A stretch of 64,000 bases of DNA, taken from contig JADKIC010000019.1 in the NCBI GenBank assembly GCA_016721435.1, positions 1 to 64,000 of the forward strand. Reading direction: 5' to 3'. A program made the translations under genes and the position numbers. The notes below the pieces were generated by a model. That model was given only the letters and a program-made list of their open reading frames with translations. It did no database searches and was not told where the DNA came from. The DNA is from Bacteroidota bacterium. Its GTDB lineage: Bacteria > Bacteroidota > Bacteroidia > AKYH767-A > OLB10. Below, in pieces: positions 1 to 9,083 of this stretch. The number at the start of each line of letters is the position of its first letter. The first letter of the stretch is position 1.

Positions 1-59
1 ATATTTTATGACTATTACTTTGACCAGAAACATTTGGTACACCGTAAGGAGGCGAAGCG

Positions 60-1064
60 ATGGGAAACTTAAACAACAAGGATAATTTTCACGAATCCGA
101 TCGTAAATGGTTGGAGGTCTATGAAACCTACCGGATCACTGATAAGATTGTTCTTCCACCTGTTCCAGTGGTTTCAATCAATGGTGAAATCATCAGCACT
201 GAGGGAAATTTAACAACAATAAGCGGAGGAAGTAAGGACGGGAAAGTGCATTCACCAGTATATTGATTGCAGGGAATTGGTGAAGACGGTCAACTGGATG
301 GTCTGGACTTGGTGGAAGTACTCCGAATCTTTCAAAAAGCGGTCATCCATATAGATACGGAACAGGCGCGTCATCGTCATCAAAGTAATTTAAAAACCAT
401 TTACGAAGAAGCAGTTTCACATCTTGTCCAGAATACTTTCATCCTATAATATTCGGGCAATGGAGGTAAATGAATACATGTCATTCACTGATGGATTGTG
501 TCGTGCAGCTTCAACTGCATACAGTGGAATCCACCTTATAGTGATTGATGGGATCGCGGATTTTATTTATGATGTGAATGATTCAGAGCAGTCAAAATGC
601 TATTGTCAAATTCTTTCGAAGGTCTTGCTGTCAAGTACCAGACTCCCATCATTGCAATTGTACATACAAACCCAAACAGCGACAAAGAGCGCGGTCATTT
701 GGGTAGTCGCTTCAAAGAAAGTCTGAGAGTGTTTTAACGATTAAAAAGGATGGTGATGTTTCCTACTTAGAGGCTAAACTGCTACGAATGGCAGGAAAAG
801 GAAGCATCCCACAAATACAATTCAGCTATGACCGGGACAAAGGGTATCATACCGGGTGGGAATGCGGACACCAAATCAGGAAAATAAGGACTTGCAACGG
901 ATTGAGGAGGTAAGGCGGATATGTTCTGAAGTATTCGGAGGACAAAAGTCATATAAATATGGAGAAGCTATTGAACAGATCATGAAGGCATCCAAAAGCA
1001 AGAAACTACTGCAAAAAATCTATTTACAGAAATGAAGGTGCATGAAATGATAATTAAGGGATGA
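60..1064 (+). pseudogene. RepA-like AAA ATPase of a mobile element, frameshifted
   Basis: Translated fragments in shifting frames join into one RecA-fold ATPase of the plasmid/phage RepA (AAA_25) type. It begins with an N-terminal region (WLEVYETYRITDKI) and a Walker A, readable as SGGSKDGKS once one A is restored in the AAA run near 245. The segment AFTSILIAG follows in the shifted frame. Further on come HIDTEQARHRHQ, a Walker B-like LIVIDGIADF near 540-570, and TPIIAIVHTNPNSDKERGHLGSRF near 630-710, typical of RepA/DnaB-like ATPases that remodel DNA at an origin. The tail ends at TGA 1062-1064. At least four one-base shifts break the frame, so it is a pseudogene or poorly sequenced. It lies just before a repeat cluster and a VirE_N-type gene, as expected of a replication module. 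Confidence 0.7.
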
Positions 1065-1094
1065 TGATAGGTGGAGGATAAAATTAACATAAAC

Positions 1095-1188
1095 TGGTAT
1101 GGTGGTATATACCGGTATAATTATACCAGTTGTACCAGTATAGTGGTATAACATGGTATAGGGTTTGTACCACCATACCACCATACCA
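1095..1188. repeat. GGTAT/ATACC iteron-like cluster with 14-bp inverted arms
   Basis: The pentamer GGTAT or its complement ATACC recurs about a dozen times in under 100 bp. The outer arms 1095-1108 and 1175-1188 (TGGTATGGTGGTAT and its complement) form a perfect 14-bp inverted repeat. A second perfect 14-bp palindrome, GGTATAATTATACC, lies at 1114-1127. The block sits between the RepA-like and the BT4734/VirE_N-like genes. A replication origin or operator of the element is the natural inference; direct function is not shown. Confidence 0.65.
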
Positions 1189-1204
1189 CCTCAAATGATG
1201 ACAA

Positions 1205-2088
1205 ATGAACATACTTGAAAAGAAGTTTCCAATGTACAGAAGCGCGACCGATCCAAAGAAAATTGGTGAAGTGAACCTGTATGAGTTTCCGAAAGTCCCT
1301 GATGAAAGTCGGTAAACCGATGAATCAAATAAGGAGCATTCAGGATGACGACAAGCGCAAAGCTGCAAAAGTCAAATGCCCTGCATAACGGTCAGCGGGA
1401 TGTTTAACGATCCGCGTTCGGAGGCTAATCTGATCCATCATTCCGGTTTAATTGCAGTTGATATTGATAGAAAGCAAAATCTTCACAGGACGGACTTTGA
1501 ATATCTGGTGGAGGAATTGGCAGGATCAAATGCATCGCTTATGCCGGGCGTTCAGTAACCGAACGGGATTCTTTTGTATAATTCCCATCAAATTCCCGGA
1601 TCATCATAAAGAACACTCCTACAATTAGAATCAGACTTTCGGAGCATTGGCATCAAAATAGATTCAGCGTGCAAGAATATTGACCGTTTGAGGTTCTATT
1701 CTTTTGATCCTAATGCATATTTTAACCTCAATGCAGCGACCTATGAACGCTTATTTCCTCCACCTCCACCATCATTGCCAGTTATAAGAAAGCGATCATC
1801 TGGAGCAGCTAAAAACGTATTTAAATGGGCAAATTGATAGAACAGAAGAAAAGGGTTTCGCTTTTAAGGATGGTCAAAAGCATGATTTTATTTTTTAACC
1901 TATGCTGCATCCTAACTACATGGGCATAAGTCAGAATGAAGCGGAAGACTGGATTAACTCAAACCTGATAAGCCTATCAGAAATCCATTCCAATTGCATC
2001 AGCTACCCGTATAAACAGTATATGTCTGACTTTGGGCGCGGGTGCGGAAATCAAACAGCCGGATCAACCGGACATTCATCCATTGTAA
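1205..2088 (+). pseudogene. BT4734/VirE_N-like replication protein, frameshifted
   Basis: The start ATG 1205 opens MNILEKKFPMYRSATDPKKIGEVNLYEF. Later frames give PCITVSGMFNDPRSEANLIHHSG followed by LIAVDIDRKQN, the conserved core of the Bacteroidota BT4734-like/VirE N-terminal domain (primase-related, found in phages and integrative elements). Next come RFYSFDPNAYFN-like residues, and a tail around GISQNEAEDWINSN resembling the C-terminal helical part of that domain. The last readable frame stops at TAA 2086-2088. At least five shifts interrupt the reading. The family is usually carried with a RepA-like ATPase on mobile elements, which matches the upstream neighbour. Confidence 0.65.
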
Positions 2089-2113
2089 AAAACAATTGAA
2101 ATACAATAAAAAA

Positions 2114-2427
2114 ATGCCATTCAAAAAAGGGAAATCAGGGAATCCGTCAGGGAGAAAACCCGGTGCAAAAAATAAAATAGGGCAAGACCTTAGAGAAATG
2201 ATAGCAGATTTTCTATCCAGTCGCTTCATCAATATAGTGGAGGACTTTGATGATCTTCCTCCACAAGAGAAGCACAAAGTTTATACATCTCTCCTACCCT
2301 ATTGTATAGGAAAGAAGCAAGATTTAACACTTGAAAATCAATTAGGCAAATGTCGGATGAGCAGCTTGATGAAGTCATTGACGTACTAAAAAGACATGCA
2401 TCCAATGAACAGACGGCAAAAGATTAA
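2114..2427 (+). pseudogene. DUF5681-type phage/mobile element protein, one frameshift
   Basis: The start ATG 2114 gives MPFKKGKSGNPSGRKPGAKN, the signature of DUF5681-like proteins found in phages and mobile elements. A helical region follows (DLREMIADFLSSRFINIVEDFDDLPPQEKHKVYTSLL in two pieces). At about 2350 one base is missing; in the next frame MSDEQLDEVIDVLKRHAS continues to TAA 2425-2427. The merged product is about 104 residues. Function is not known; these proteins often sit beside small terminase-like or replication genes. It overlaps the next small gene by 23 bp, as in compact phage operons. Confidence 0.6.
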
Positions 2428-2644
2428 TTTAATAAAGAACATCGTCAAAGGTCATACATCTATTTCAGATCTTAAAAATCCTGATGATTCATTCCTTATT
2501 GTCTGGAAGTATAATGATGTGCTCGGATATTACTGCTGGAATTTTAGTCTGGAATGGACGGAAATTGAATACCGATCTTATTTAATAAAACATCCATCGG
2601 TTCAGCATTATCTCTTTACACAAGTCGAGAAAATCCCTGTATAG
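2405..2644 (+). CDS. small hypothetical protein of the island
   Basis: An intact 79-residue frame from ATG 2405 (MNRRQKINLIKNIVKGHTS) to the stop at 2642-2644. It is rich in aromatic residues in the middle (IVWKYNDVLGYYCWNFSLEW). The ATG overlaps the end of the preceding gene, supporting translational coupling; an earlier in-frame ATG at 2396 is possible. I recognise no family. It is one of the few unbroken frames in the first 4 kb. Confidence 0.5.
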   Translation: MNRRQKINLIKNIVKGHTSISDLKNPDDSFLIVWKYNDVLGYYCWNFSLEWTEIEYRSYLIKHPSVQHYLFTQVEKIPV

Positions 2645-2649
2645 TAACT

Positions 2650-2869
2650 TTGCCCAAAAATCAACTTCAATGAAGAAGAAAAGCGAAAAATTGAAATTCC
2701 TGAGAGGACTTTGAAGGGTGAACGTTCTGTAAGTGACCTTCTGCCAAAAAAATATTTAGTTGTTTATGATGATGACGATGATCCAGAGGTCGTGAAGCAA
2801 AATGAGATCAATCGACGTATTGCAAAGAATGATCCATCAGTGACAATCATGAGGGTAGTATATGAATGA
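2650..2869 (+). pseudogene. small acidic hypothetical protein, frameshifted at its start
   Basis: An open frame runs from about 2657 to TGA 2867-2869 with a protein-like composition: INFNEEEKRKIEIPERTLK, then SVSDLLPKKYLVVYDDDDD and INRRIAKNDPSVTIMRVVYE. No start codon is in frame. TTG 2650 comes into frame if one A is removed from the run of five A at 2655-2659, giving about 73 residues. I do not recognise the family. Its place straight after two small island genes suggests a continuing operon. Confidence 0.45.
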
Positions 2870-3179
2870 AACTTAAATTTTAAATTGGTCATAATATACT
2901 TCAGCACTATTGGGGTTCGTCTCGGTAATGTTTCCATAATCTGATTTAAACTTATACCTGAATTTATTTAATGATTTACTTATTACGGAATGTTCAGATG
3001 TTTATCGCATGTTTGAATACGCGACAACCGAAAGTGCTTTTACATTCGTACGAAAAGCGAGAAGGTTAAATATGATTTCTTACTATTTATAGTACCGTTT
3101 CACAACAAAAAATAAAGAAAATGAAGTGATAGTATTATAATACTGGAAAAGATATTTTTATGGAGGAAATCTAAACCAA
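2870..3179. other. AT-rich stretch without recognisable gene
   Basis: Stop codons are frequent in all frames here, and I see no protein-like segment, RNA fold or repeat. It separates the small island genes from a lipoprotein remnant. Confidence 0.5.
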
Positions 3180-3544
3180 ATGACAAGACTCTATTCTTTG
3201 CACTTATTATACTTTCCAGTTGTGACTCAACCAATAGACTAACCAAGTACACTCACAACCGTTAGAACAGTCTTACAGACTTAATACAGGTATGTAAAAC
3301 AAGAAGTGATCAATATTAGGAGAACCAATTAAAGCGATTTTATAAAAATGTGACGAATGGTTTTACTGCAAAACAGGAATTGGTGGCGACCAACACTTAG
3401 CTTTATTCTTTCTGAAGGTAAACTTATTGCTAAGAAAAAATTATGTTGTGACAATACAAGATGTAGATGGACAAACAGGATCTTGTGAATGGTTTATTAA
3501 AAAGGGGATTAACGGAACCTGACGAGGTTGAGAGATTGAATTGA
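3180..3544 (+). pseudogene. small lipoprotein gene remnant
   Basis: After ATG 3180, a one-base shift opens KTLFFALIILSSCDSTNRL, a typical lipoprotein signal peptide with lipobox LSSC. Later frames give VINILGEPIKAI (near 3310), KTGIGGDQHLALFF and VTIQDVDGQTGSCEWFIKKG (near 3450-3505), then EPDEVERLN and a TGA at 3542-3544. The pieces lie in order and would form a lipoprotein of about 115 residues, but at least four shifts break it. The family is not recognised. Confidence 0.45.
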
Positions 3545-3600
3545 AATAACAACAGTAAAAGTCTCTGTCAAATTTTAGTCAATATCTAAAAAGATTTTGA

Positions 3601-4662
3601 TTAATCTGATTGAATCAGTAAATTAAGCGATTCATTGAACTTTTTCAGTGAATTTATAAATATCATCAATCTCCAATTTCAAATTTATTTTCATTTCAGG
3701 CTTTATCGAAAATTGATTTGTTTCTTTTTACCATTGAGATAAATACGGCAAATAGGTTTTCCGATTGTTATCATCAAGCAATACTGAAAAATATGATTGA
3801 GCATCTCGATAACAAATCCGCTTCAAGTCGATTTTACTTCTTACAATAGATTTAACAATATAGAATGCCCATTTCTTCAGAAGTAGTTTCTATTTTAGAT
3901 TGATTAGACTCAGCCGATGTTTCCGCAACTCAATTGATTTTCAGTTGTTTGAACTTCCTTCTTTGTGAAGTGGGATTTTAACCTTTCAGTAATTAGATCA
4001 GAAATATATTGATGAATAGATTTTTTGTGAGTACGGTAAATTGATCCAGAACCTTTGGAAGTTAATTACAGAGGGGTATACTTGTCGTGCAAAATGTTTT
4101 ATAAAATCAACACTGGATTGCTTAATTCCGCCCGATTAAATTTTCAACTCAATAGTATATTTTAAATCCGATGCCGTTGCATAAATGGAATCAATATCAA
4201 AGCAGGACTTGGAAACTTCTTCAATTCCTCGATTTGGGTATCTTTCAAATCAGTGATGTTCACTTCAAGGAAAGGCTTTTCATCCATCTTATTAGGCGTT
4301 AGCAGATCGGAGTAAAACCGGTATACAATACCATTGTGAAGTCCGAACTTTGCCTTACTTACATGATAATAGCGTAAAAGCTGCCCGTCATGCAAATCTA
4401 GATTTTTGTTGTGATGTTTACATTCAATGAGTAAAACAGGATGCCCGTCTTTTAGTATCGCGTAGTCAATCTTTTCACCTTTCTTAATACCTACATCGCT
4501 GATATACTCCGGTGTGACCTCAAAGGGATTAAAAACATCGTAACCCAAACATTGGATGAAAGGCATCACGAAGGCGTTCTTTGTGGCTTCTTCAGTTTGG
4601 ATGCTATCTTTCAATTTAGCGACTCTGTCACCAAGCTGTTTTAATTGATCTTTGAAATCCAT
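3601..4662 (-). pseudogene. HsdR-N type PD-(D/E)xK endonuclease, frameshifted
   Basis: The intact N-terminal part (4662 down to about 4205) is the type I restriction enzyme R-protein N-terminal nuclease domain. It has EEATKNAFVMPFIQCLGYDVF, then KIDYAILKDGHPVLLIECK, supplying the D...E-x-K catalytic residues. After a shift near 4205 the protein continues in other frames (SIYATASDLKYTIE, FIKHFARQVY, KKSIHQYISDLITERL, IVKSIVRSKIDLKRICYRDAQSYFSVLLDDN in pieces, ending near EIDDIYKFTEK). The final readable stop is at 3601-3603, so the full gene is about 350 residues, the normal length for these stand-alone nucleases. No helicase part is present. The last shift lies in an A run (GAAAAAG). It is the innermost island gene next to tRNA-Arg and is likely a defence function. 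Confidence 0.7.
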
Positions 4663-4829
4663 TCTTCAAAGATTTTAGTAGATAGGTTCAACAGGTTTTA
4701 CTTCAATTTTAAGAACAAAATCATCCTCCAAAACAGCCGGAAAAAATGACTTTATGCAAATTAGTATGAAACGAAAAAAAAAGGTTACTCAATTTTATTG
4801 TTCGGAGCCTCGTGCAGGGCATTTATTAG

Positions 4830-4903
4830 TGGTCGCGGAGGGATTCAAACCCCCAACCTTCTGATCCGTAGTCAGATGCTCTATTCAGTTAAGCTACGCA
4901 ACC
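4830..4903 (-). tRNA. tRNA-Arg (anticodon ACG)
   Basis: The minus strand folds as a 74-nt cloverleaf. The acceptor arms are GGTTGCG and CGCGACC with one T-G pair, and the anticodon stem TCTGA/TCAGA encloses loop CTACGGA (anticodon ACG). The T arm has loop TTTGAAT. The discriminator base is A and CCA is not encoded. The 3' end faces the accessory island at 1-4.7 kb, the usual geometry when an integrase has used the tRNA 3' end as attachment site; no duplicate of the 3' end is visible inside the window. Confidence 0.93.
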
Positions 4904-5025
4904 GGTTTCCTTTCGGGGTGGCAAATGTAATGTAAATTTATGTTTTGGCAAAAAGGAAATTGTGGTGAAATTGGGGTGGGATTTTTTTAGAGGAAATTTG
5001 TGGGTTCCGGACCAGGAATTGAAAT

Positions 5026-5559
5026 TCAAAAGGAGACTTTGCGGTGGTGCACTATTCCTTTTTTTTCTTTTAAGGATCTGCATTTTTTAAATGCGGCATT
5101 GGTTCCCTTGGTTTCTAAGCCGTGAAAAATGGTGTAGTATTTCTGATGAAGCATTGAGAAATAAACGCTTAGTTGCTTTTGCTGGTCATTAAATGAAGTG
5201 GGTAATTTGAAATAAAGTTCCAGTCTTCCTTTGGGAGGAAGTGTTTTGGTGGCGCGGTATTTTTCAGGGAGAAAGGGATTGTTGCTCTTGCCTAAATACA
5301 AGGTGATCTCTTTTCCATTGGATTTATTTTCTTCCCATTTATAGAGATTGATGAACGGAGGAAGTGCGGCTTCTTGAGTATGGAGGACCAGGATGCTGTC
5401 GTTAGAGGAGTTCCTGATTTCAACAGAGTAAATGGCATTTTCATCTCCGTTGGGATCGTAGACCTTAGATACCAGAAAATACTGAGCCCGGAGTGGATAT
5501 TGTATACCCAACAGGAGTAAACCTGTGAGAAAAAGGATTTTTGAACTACCGGCAGTCAT
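5026..5559 (-). CDS. hypothetical exported protein
   Basis: A 177-residue protein starts with a signal peptide (KILFLTGLLLLGIQYPLRAQ, cleavage probably after RAQ). The mature part looks like a small beta-rich domain (VEIRNSSNDSILVLHTQ, LPPKGRLELYFKLP) and ends in a basic tail. No conserved family is recognised. It stands alone between tRNA-Arg and rplS. Export to the periplasm or cell surface is inferred from the signal peptide only. Confidence 0.6.
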   Translation of the reverse strand: MTAGSSKILFLTGLLLLGIQYPLRAQYFLVSKVYDPNGDENAIYSVEIRNSSNDSILVLHTQEAALPPFINLYKWEENKSNGKEITLYLGKSNNPFLPEKYRATKTLPPKGRLELYFKLPTSFNDQQKQLSVYFSMLHQKYYTIFHGLETKGTNAAFKKCRSLKEKKGIVHHRKVSF

Positions 5560-5694
5560 TTCAAGTGTTAAATTACGAAAAAAAGTACAAAGAGGGGAGG
5601 ATAAATAAATAATTTCCGGTTTTGGCAGAAAGAGGATGAGGTATAGGCTCGTAAAACATAAGGTTTGTTAAACTTTTTTCCATGCAAATTCTCC

Positions 5695-5731
5695 CTAAAA
5701 ACAAAAGCCCTCCTGTTTGAGGAAGGCTTTT
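5695..5731 (-). terminator. rho-independent terminator of rplS
   Basis: An inverted repeat (AAAAGCC.TCC with a matching GGA.GGCTTTT, loop about TGTTT) lies just after the rplS stop. It is followed on the minus strand by TTTTGTTTTT. Confidence 0.8.
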
Positions 5732-5748
5732 AATGTATAAATCAGGTT

Positions 5749-6111
5749 TTATGACGTTTTTACATTTGCTCTTTTCTCTTCAATTCGCGCACTCTTACCG
5801 ATCATATCACGCAGATAGAAAATACGTGCACGACGTACTTTACCGCGTTTGTTGACGTCGATACGCGTGATTTTTGGACTATGAATGGGGAAAATACGCT
5901 CAACACCTACTCCACCGGAAATTTTACGAATGGTGAAGGTTTCGGTATGTCCGGTTCCACGGCGCTGTAAAACAACACCTTGGAATTGCTGTTCACGCTC
6001 TTTGTTTCCTTCTATAATTTTATAAAAAACTGTGATGGTATCTCCGGCTTTGAATTCAGGCCAGCTTTTCATTTCAACCAGTTGCTCTTGAGCTACTTTC
6101 ATTAAGTCCAT
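5749..6111 (-). CDS. rplS: 50S ribosomal protein L19
   Basis: 120 residues, the usual length. Family hallmarks are present: FKAGDTITVFYKIIEGNKER at the N-terminal half, FQGVVLQRRGTGHTETFTIRK, GVGVERIFPIHSPKI and RGKVRRARIFYLRD towards the C-terminus. L19 sits at the 30S-50S interface of the large subunit. Here the gene is monocistronic with its own terminator; in many bacteria it follows rpsP-rimM-trmD, which are not present here. ATG 6111 matches the family start. Confidence 0.97.
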   Translation of the reverse strand: MDLMKVAQEQLVEMKSWPEFKAGDTITVFYKIIEGNKEREQQFQGVVLQRRGTGHTETFTIRKISGGVGVERIFPIHSPKITRIDVNKRGKVRRARIFYLRDMIGKSARIEEKRANVKTS

Positions 6112-6402
6112 GATCTTCTTTTATTACCCGCTTTGGGGCTGCAATATTAGTGAAAAAAATACTATCTTGTTTCTAAAAATTATATAAAATATCCCGGTGG
6201 CTGGTAAGTAGAAGATATGTATCTTTTAAAAGATTGTAATTCACTTATTTAGAAAATAGCAGAAAGAGGATGAATTCTTAAAAATTGTCTTCGAATTCGA
6301 TACAGTGCCGGAATTTTCATGGGATACAGAGTTGAAAGTAAGCGTTTGGTGTAGTTTAATATTCAGGGAACGAAAAAGCTATACGATACGCCATGAAGTT
6401 CC

Positions 6403-7602
6403 TTAGTCGGCTTTCAGGTTTTCATAAAAGGTCATCAGGTCCTTGCCAATTTGAAGGTTGTTGAAAGATTTCATGACAAATGCTCGGGCATTATTTCCGA
6501 GCTCTTCCTGCAAGTGCGGCTGTTGCAAGAGCAGGATGACTCTTTCTGCAAACTCTTCCGCGGTATCCGCCAACAAAAATTCCGAGCCGTTTTTTCCGGG
6601 AATACCTTCTACGCCGATGGAAGTCGTCACAATCGCTTTTCCCATCGCCATCCCTTCAATAATTTTTACTCTCATCCCGCTCCCACTCAGTAACGGAACA
6701 ATCATTATTCCTCCTCTGCCGATGAAGGCTTTTCCATCAGGAACAAAATCGCTGACGGTGATTTGCGCATTTGCTTTTGACTTCACAGACTCCGGCATTT
6801 TTTTACCGGCTAATGCCAACTTAGCCTGCGGGACTTTGGAAATAACGATCGGCCAGATCGATTTCAGAAACCAATCGACACTTTCCTGATTCGGAAGCCA
6901 ATCCATGGCACCAATATGGAAGACCAATTGAGGATCCGGTTTTGGAAAGGGATGGTACTCGTTGATATTTACACCCACCGGTGCAATGGTAAGCGGGACT
7001 TCAGTGCCTAAGTCGCGGAGAATTTTTACATCTTCAGGCGTCATGGCCACAATAGCATCTACCTTGTTTAAAGCCAACTGCTCATAATGCCTTAACCTTT
7101 CTGAAAGTAAATTGAGATACCATTTCCTCAGCGGATTTGTAGCTGCCAGTGATAATCTCTTCCAGATGAGGTGTTCAATATTATGCGTTCGCAAAACAAC
7201 ATTTGCCGTACTGTATTTTCTGATGGTCTCGATATACGGGATCATGTAAAGGCTTTCCAGTTGTACAATATCGAACTGCTCCTTTTTCAGAATCTCAATT
7301 AATTTTTCTTCAAAATCACGACGGATGAAGCGGACAATATGATAGGATTCGCCGGTGAAAATATTGAAGAGTGCAGCAAATGGATTGATGCGGTTATCAA
7401 GGAAAATACCTTCAATGCGTGTCATGGAAAGGTAGTCCTTGTCGAGGGAATTTATATCCGCAAGTTGTTTAATGGTGTTAAAGGAAAGCACCTTTAAGGT
7501 GGCTCCGTTTTCATGCAAGGATTGCTGCATATGATACATGGCAATACTTCCACCGTCTACGGGAGGATAAGGGACACGAATGCACAATTGAAGTATGTTC
7601 AC
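6403..7602 (-). CDS. GT4-family glycosyltransferase
   Basis: 399 residues with two Rossmann-like halves. The N-terminal part begins NILQLCIRVPYPPVDGGSIA with the glycine-rich acceptor loop. The C-terminal half has FHIGAMDWLPNQESVDWF, VPLLSGSGMRVKIIEGMAMG and TTSIGVEGI, the nucleotide-sugar binding E-x7-E-like region of GT4 enzymes. The product is a sugar transfer from a nucleotide donor to a surface glycan or lipid; the exact sugar cannot be read. The GTG start at 7602 overlaps the stop of the upstream permease gene (GTGA), so the two are co-translated. Confidence 0.85.
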   Translation of the reverse strand: MNILQLCIRVPYPPVDGGSIAMYHMQQSLHENGATLKVLSFNTIKQLADINSLDKDYLSMTRIEGIFLDNRINPFAALFNIFTGESYHIVRFIRRDFEEKLIEILKKEQFDIVQLESLYMIPYIETIRKYSTANVVLRTHNIEHLIWKRLSLAATNPLRKWYLNLLSERLRHYEQLALNKVDAIVAMTPEDVKILRDLGTEVPLTIAPVGVNINEYHPFPKPDPQLVFHIGAMDWLPNQESVDWFLKSIWPIVISKVPQAKLALAGKKMPESVKSKANAQITVSDFVPDGKAFIGRGGIMIVPLLSGSGMRVKIIEGMAMGKAIVTTSIGVEGIPGKNGSEFLLADTAEEFAERVILLLQQPHLQEELGNNARAFVMKSFNNLQIGKDLMTFYENLKAD

Positions 7603-9083
7603 AGCAGATTGGATTTTTTCTTTTTCCTGAATATTTTAAAGAGATTCCGATAAGCATCACCATCGAAAATTACGGAGTCATGCGTGGCTTTATAAATCAG
7701 AAAAATTCCGATAGGCAATAAAATAAAGGAGGATAACCACATTCCCCGCCAGGCAGGAATGATACTTTCCTTTGCAAATTTTTCACCGGTAATACTGGTG
7801 ATATGATAGGCCAGAAAAAACAATATTGATATTACCAGCGGAAGTCCGAGTCCGCCCTTGCGAATGATAGCTCCCAACGGAGCACCTATCAGGAAGAGAA
7901 TGAAACAGGCTGCGGATAAGGTCAGTTTACGATGCCATTCTACTTTAAATCGCGACATCTGGTACATTCTGGAATCCCGTTCGTCTTTAACTCCGGTGAG
8001 ATAGGTCTGCATGGATCTCGCCTGATTCATGGCATTGTCGAAGACCTGCGTGATAAGGAAGGAAGGCATACTATCATTTAAACCAATGGCAGTAGCTGTC
8101 GTAATTCCTTTGTCGAAACGGGAGGAGTCGCGCAACATTAAAAAATAGGGTTGCATATGCACCGTTGATAATTTTTCTTTCTTGTCATAATCCTGCGTGA
8201 GACTGTCAACGGCTTCATTGAGCTGGGAGAGATTCATCATCTGATGTCCCCCTTTAAAAAGATCTTCGTTGGTTCGGTTTAATTTAAACTGAGAGAGGTC
8301 GAAGCGAATGATGTATTCTTTAAACGCATTTCGCATCAGGGGATGGGTATCAATTCCACCTTTGTTTTTATTCTGCTCTTCGTAGCTGGTGCCGTTGAAT
8401 AAGGTAAGAATCAGAAATTTTTGATCATCGGTGGATTCCATTTTTCCGCTCTCTGCCATCACGACTTTCCTGTTGCCCATTCCCCCGGTATGATCATAAA
8501 TCATCACTTTGCGAATGGTTTTTCCGTCCTTGCCCTTCTCCCCGACTTTAATACTATAGCCTTCGATGCCATTGTAAAAAACCCCTTCGCGTATGGACAA
8601 TGCCGGCTTTTGCTGTCGGATATCGTAGAGCAATGAGCCCATTTTTAAATTGGTATAGGGCAGGATATTATTGGAAAAGAAAAAGGCAAGTCCGCTGATC
8701 AGGAAAGCTGTGATAAACAAGGGAAGCATGATGCGCTGTAATGAGATTCCGGCGGCCTTTGCAGCGGTAAGTTCAAAGTGCTCTGCCATATTTCCAAAGG
8801 TCATGATGGAGGATACAAGAATCGCCAGCGGGAGCGCCAACGGAACCAGATTGGCAGCAGTGTAAAAGAGTAATTCGGCAATGACTATTCCATCCAAACC
8901 TTTTCCAACGAGATCATCAATGTACTTCCATAAAAACTGCATCAATAGCACAAACAGGGCAATGAAGAAGGTAAGGAAGAATGGCCCGACAAAGGACTTA
9001 AGCACTAGCGCATGGAGTTTCTTCACTGATTGCCGGGATTGGATGTGCAAAAATACCCTAAGTTTGGCTAAAAGCGTAAACAT
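7599..9083 (-). CDS. LptF/LptG family permease
   Basis: About 494 residues from ATG 9083; GTG 9026 is an alternative that gives the usual family start (KKLHALVLKSF). It has N-terminal membrane helices (FVGPFFLTFFIALFVLLMQF, LLFYTAANLVPLALPLAILV) and the LptF/G motif SSIMTFGNMAEHFELTAAKAAGIS. A long periplasmic beta-jellyroll follows, then C-terminal helices (LSAACFILFLIGAPLGAII, then GLPLVISILFFLAYHI). The family forms the inner-membrane part of the LptB2FG exporter that lifts lipopolysaccharide. Whether this is LptF or LptG is not clear; Bacteroidota permeases are hard to split. Its operon partner is a glycosyltransferase. Confidence 0.85.
   Translation of the reverse strand: MFTLLAKLRVFLHIQSRQSVKKLHALVLKSFVGPFFLTFFIALFVLLMQFLWKYIDDLVGKGLDGIVIAELLFYTAANLVPLALPLAILVSSIMTFGNMAEHFELTAAKAAGISLQRIMLPLFITAFLISGLAFFFSNNILPYTNLKMGSLLYDIRQQKPALSIREGVFYNGIEGYSIKVGEKGKDGKTIRKVMIYDHTGGMGNRKVVMAESGKMESTDDQKFLILTLFNGTSYEEQNKNKGGIDTHPLMRNAFKEYIIRFDLSQFKLNRTNEDLFKGGHQMMNLSQLNEAVDSLTQDYDKKEKLSTVHMQPYFLMLRDSSRFDKGITTATAIGLNDSMPSFLITQVFDNAMNQARSMQTYLTGVKDERDSRMYQMSRFKVEWHRKLTLSAACFILFLIGAPLGAIIRKGGLGLPLVISILFFLAYHITSITGEKFAKESIIPAWRGMWLSSFILLPIGIFLIYKATHDSVIFDGDAYRNLFKIFRKKKKSNLL

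Noticed and set aside
1084..1368. Minus-strand open frame across the GGTAT cluster
   Set aside because: It exists only because the repeat has no stops in that frame; composition is not protein-like and it opposes the VirE_N-type gene.
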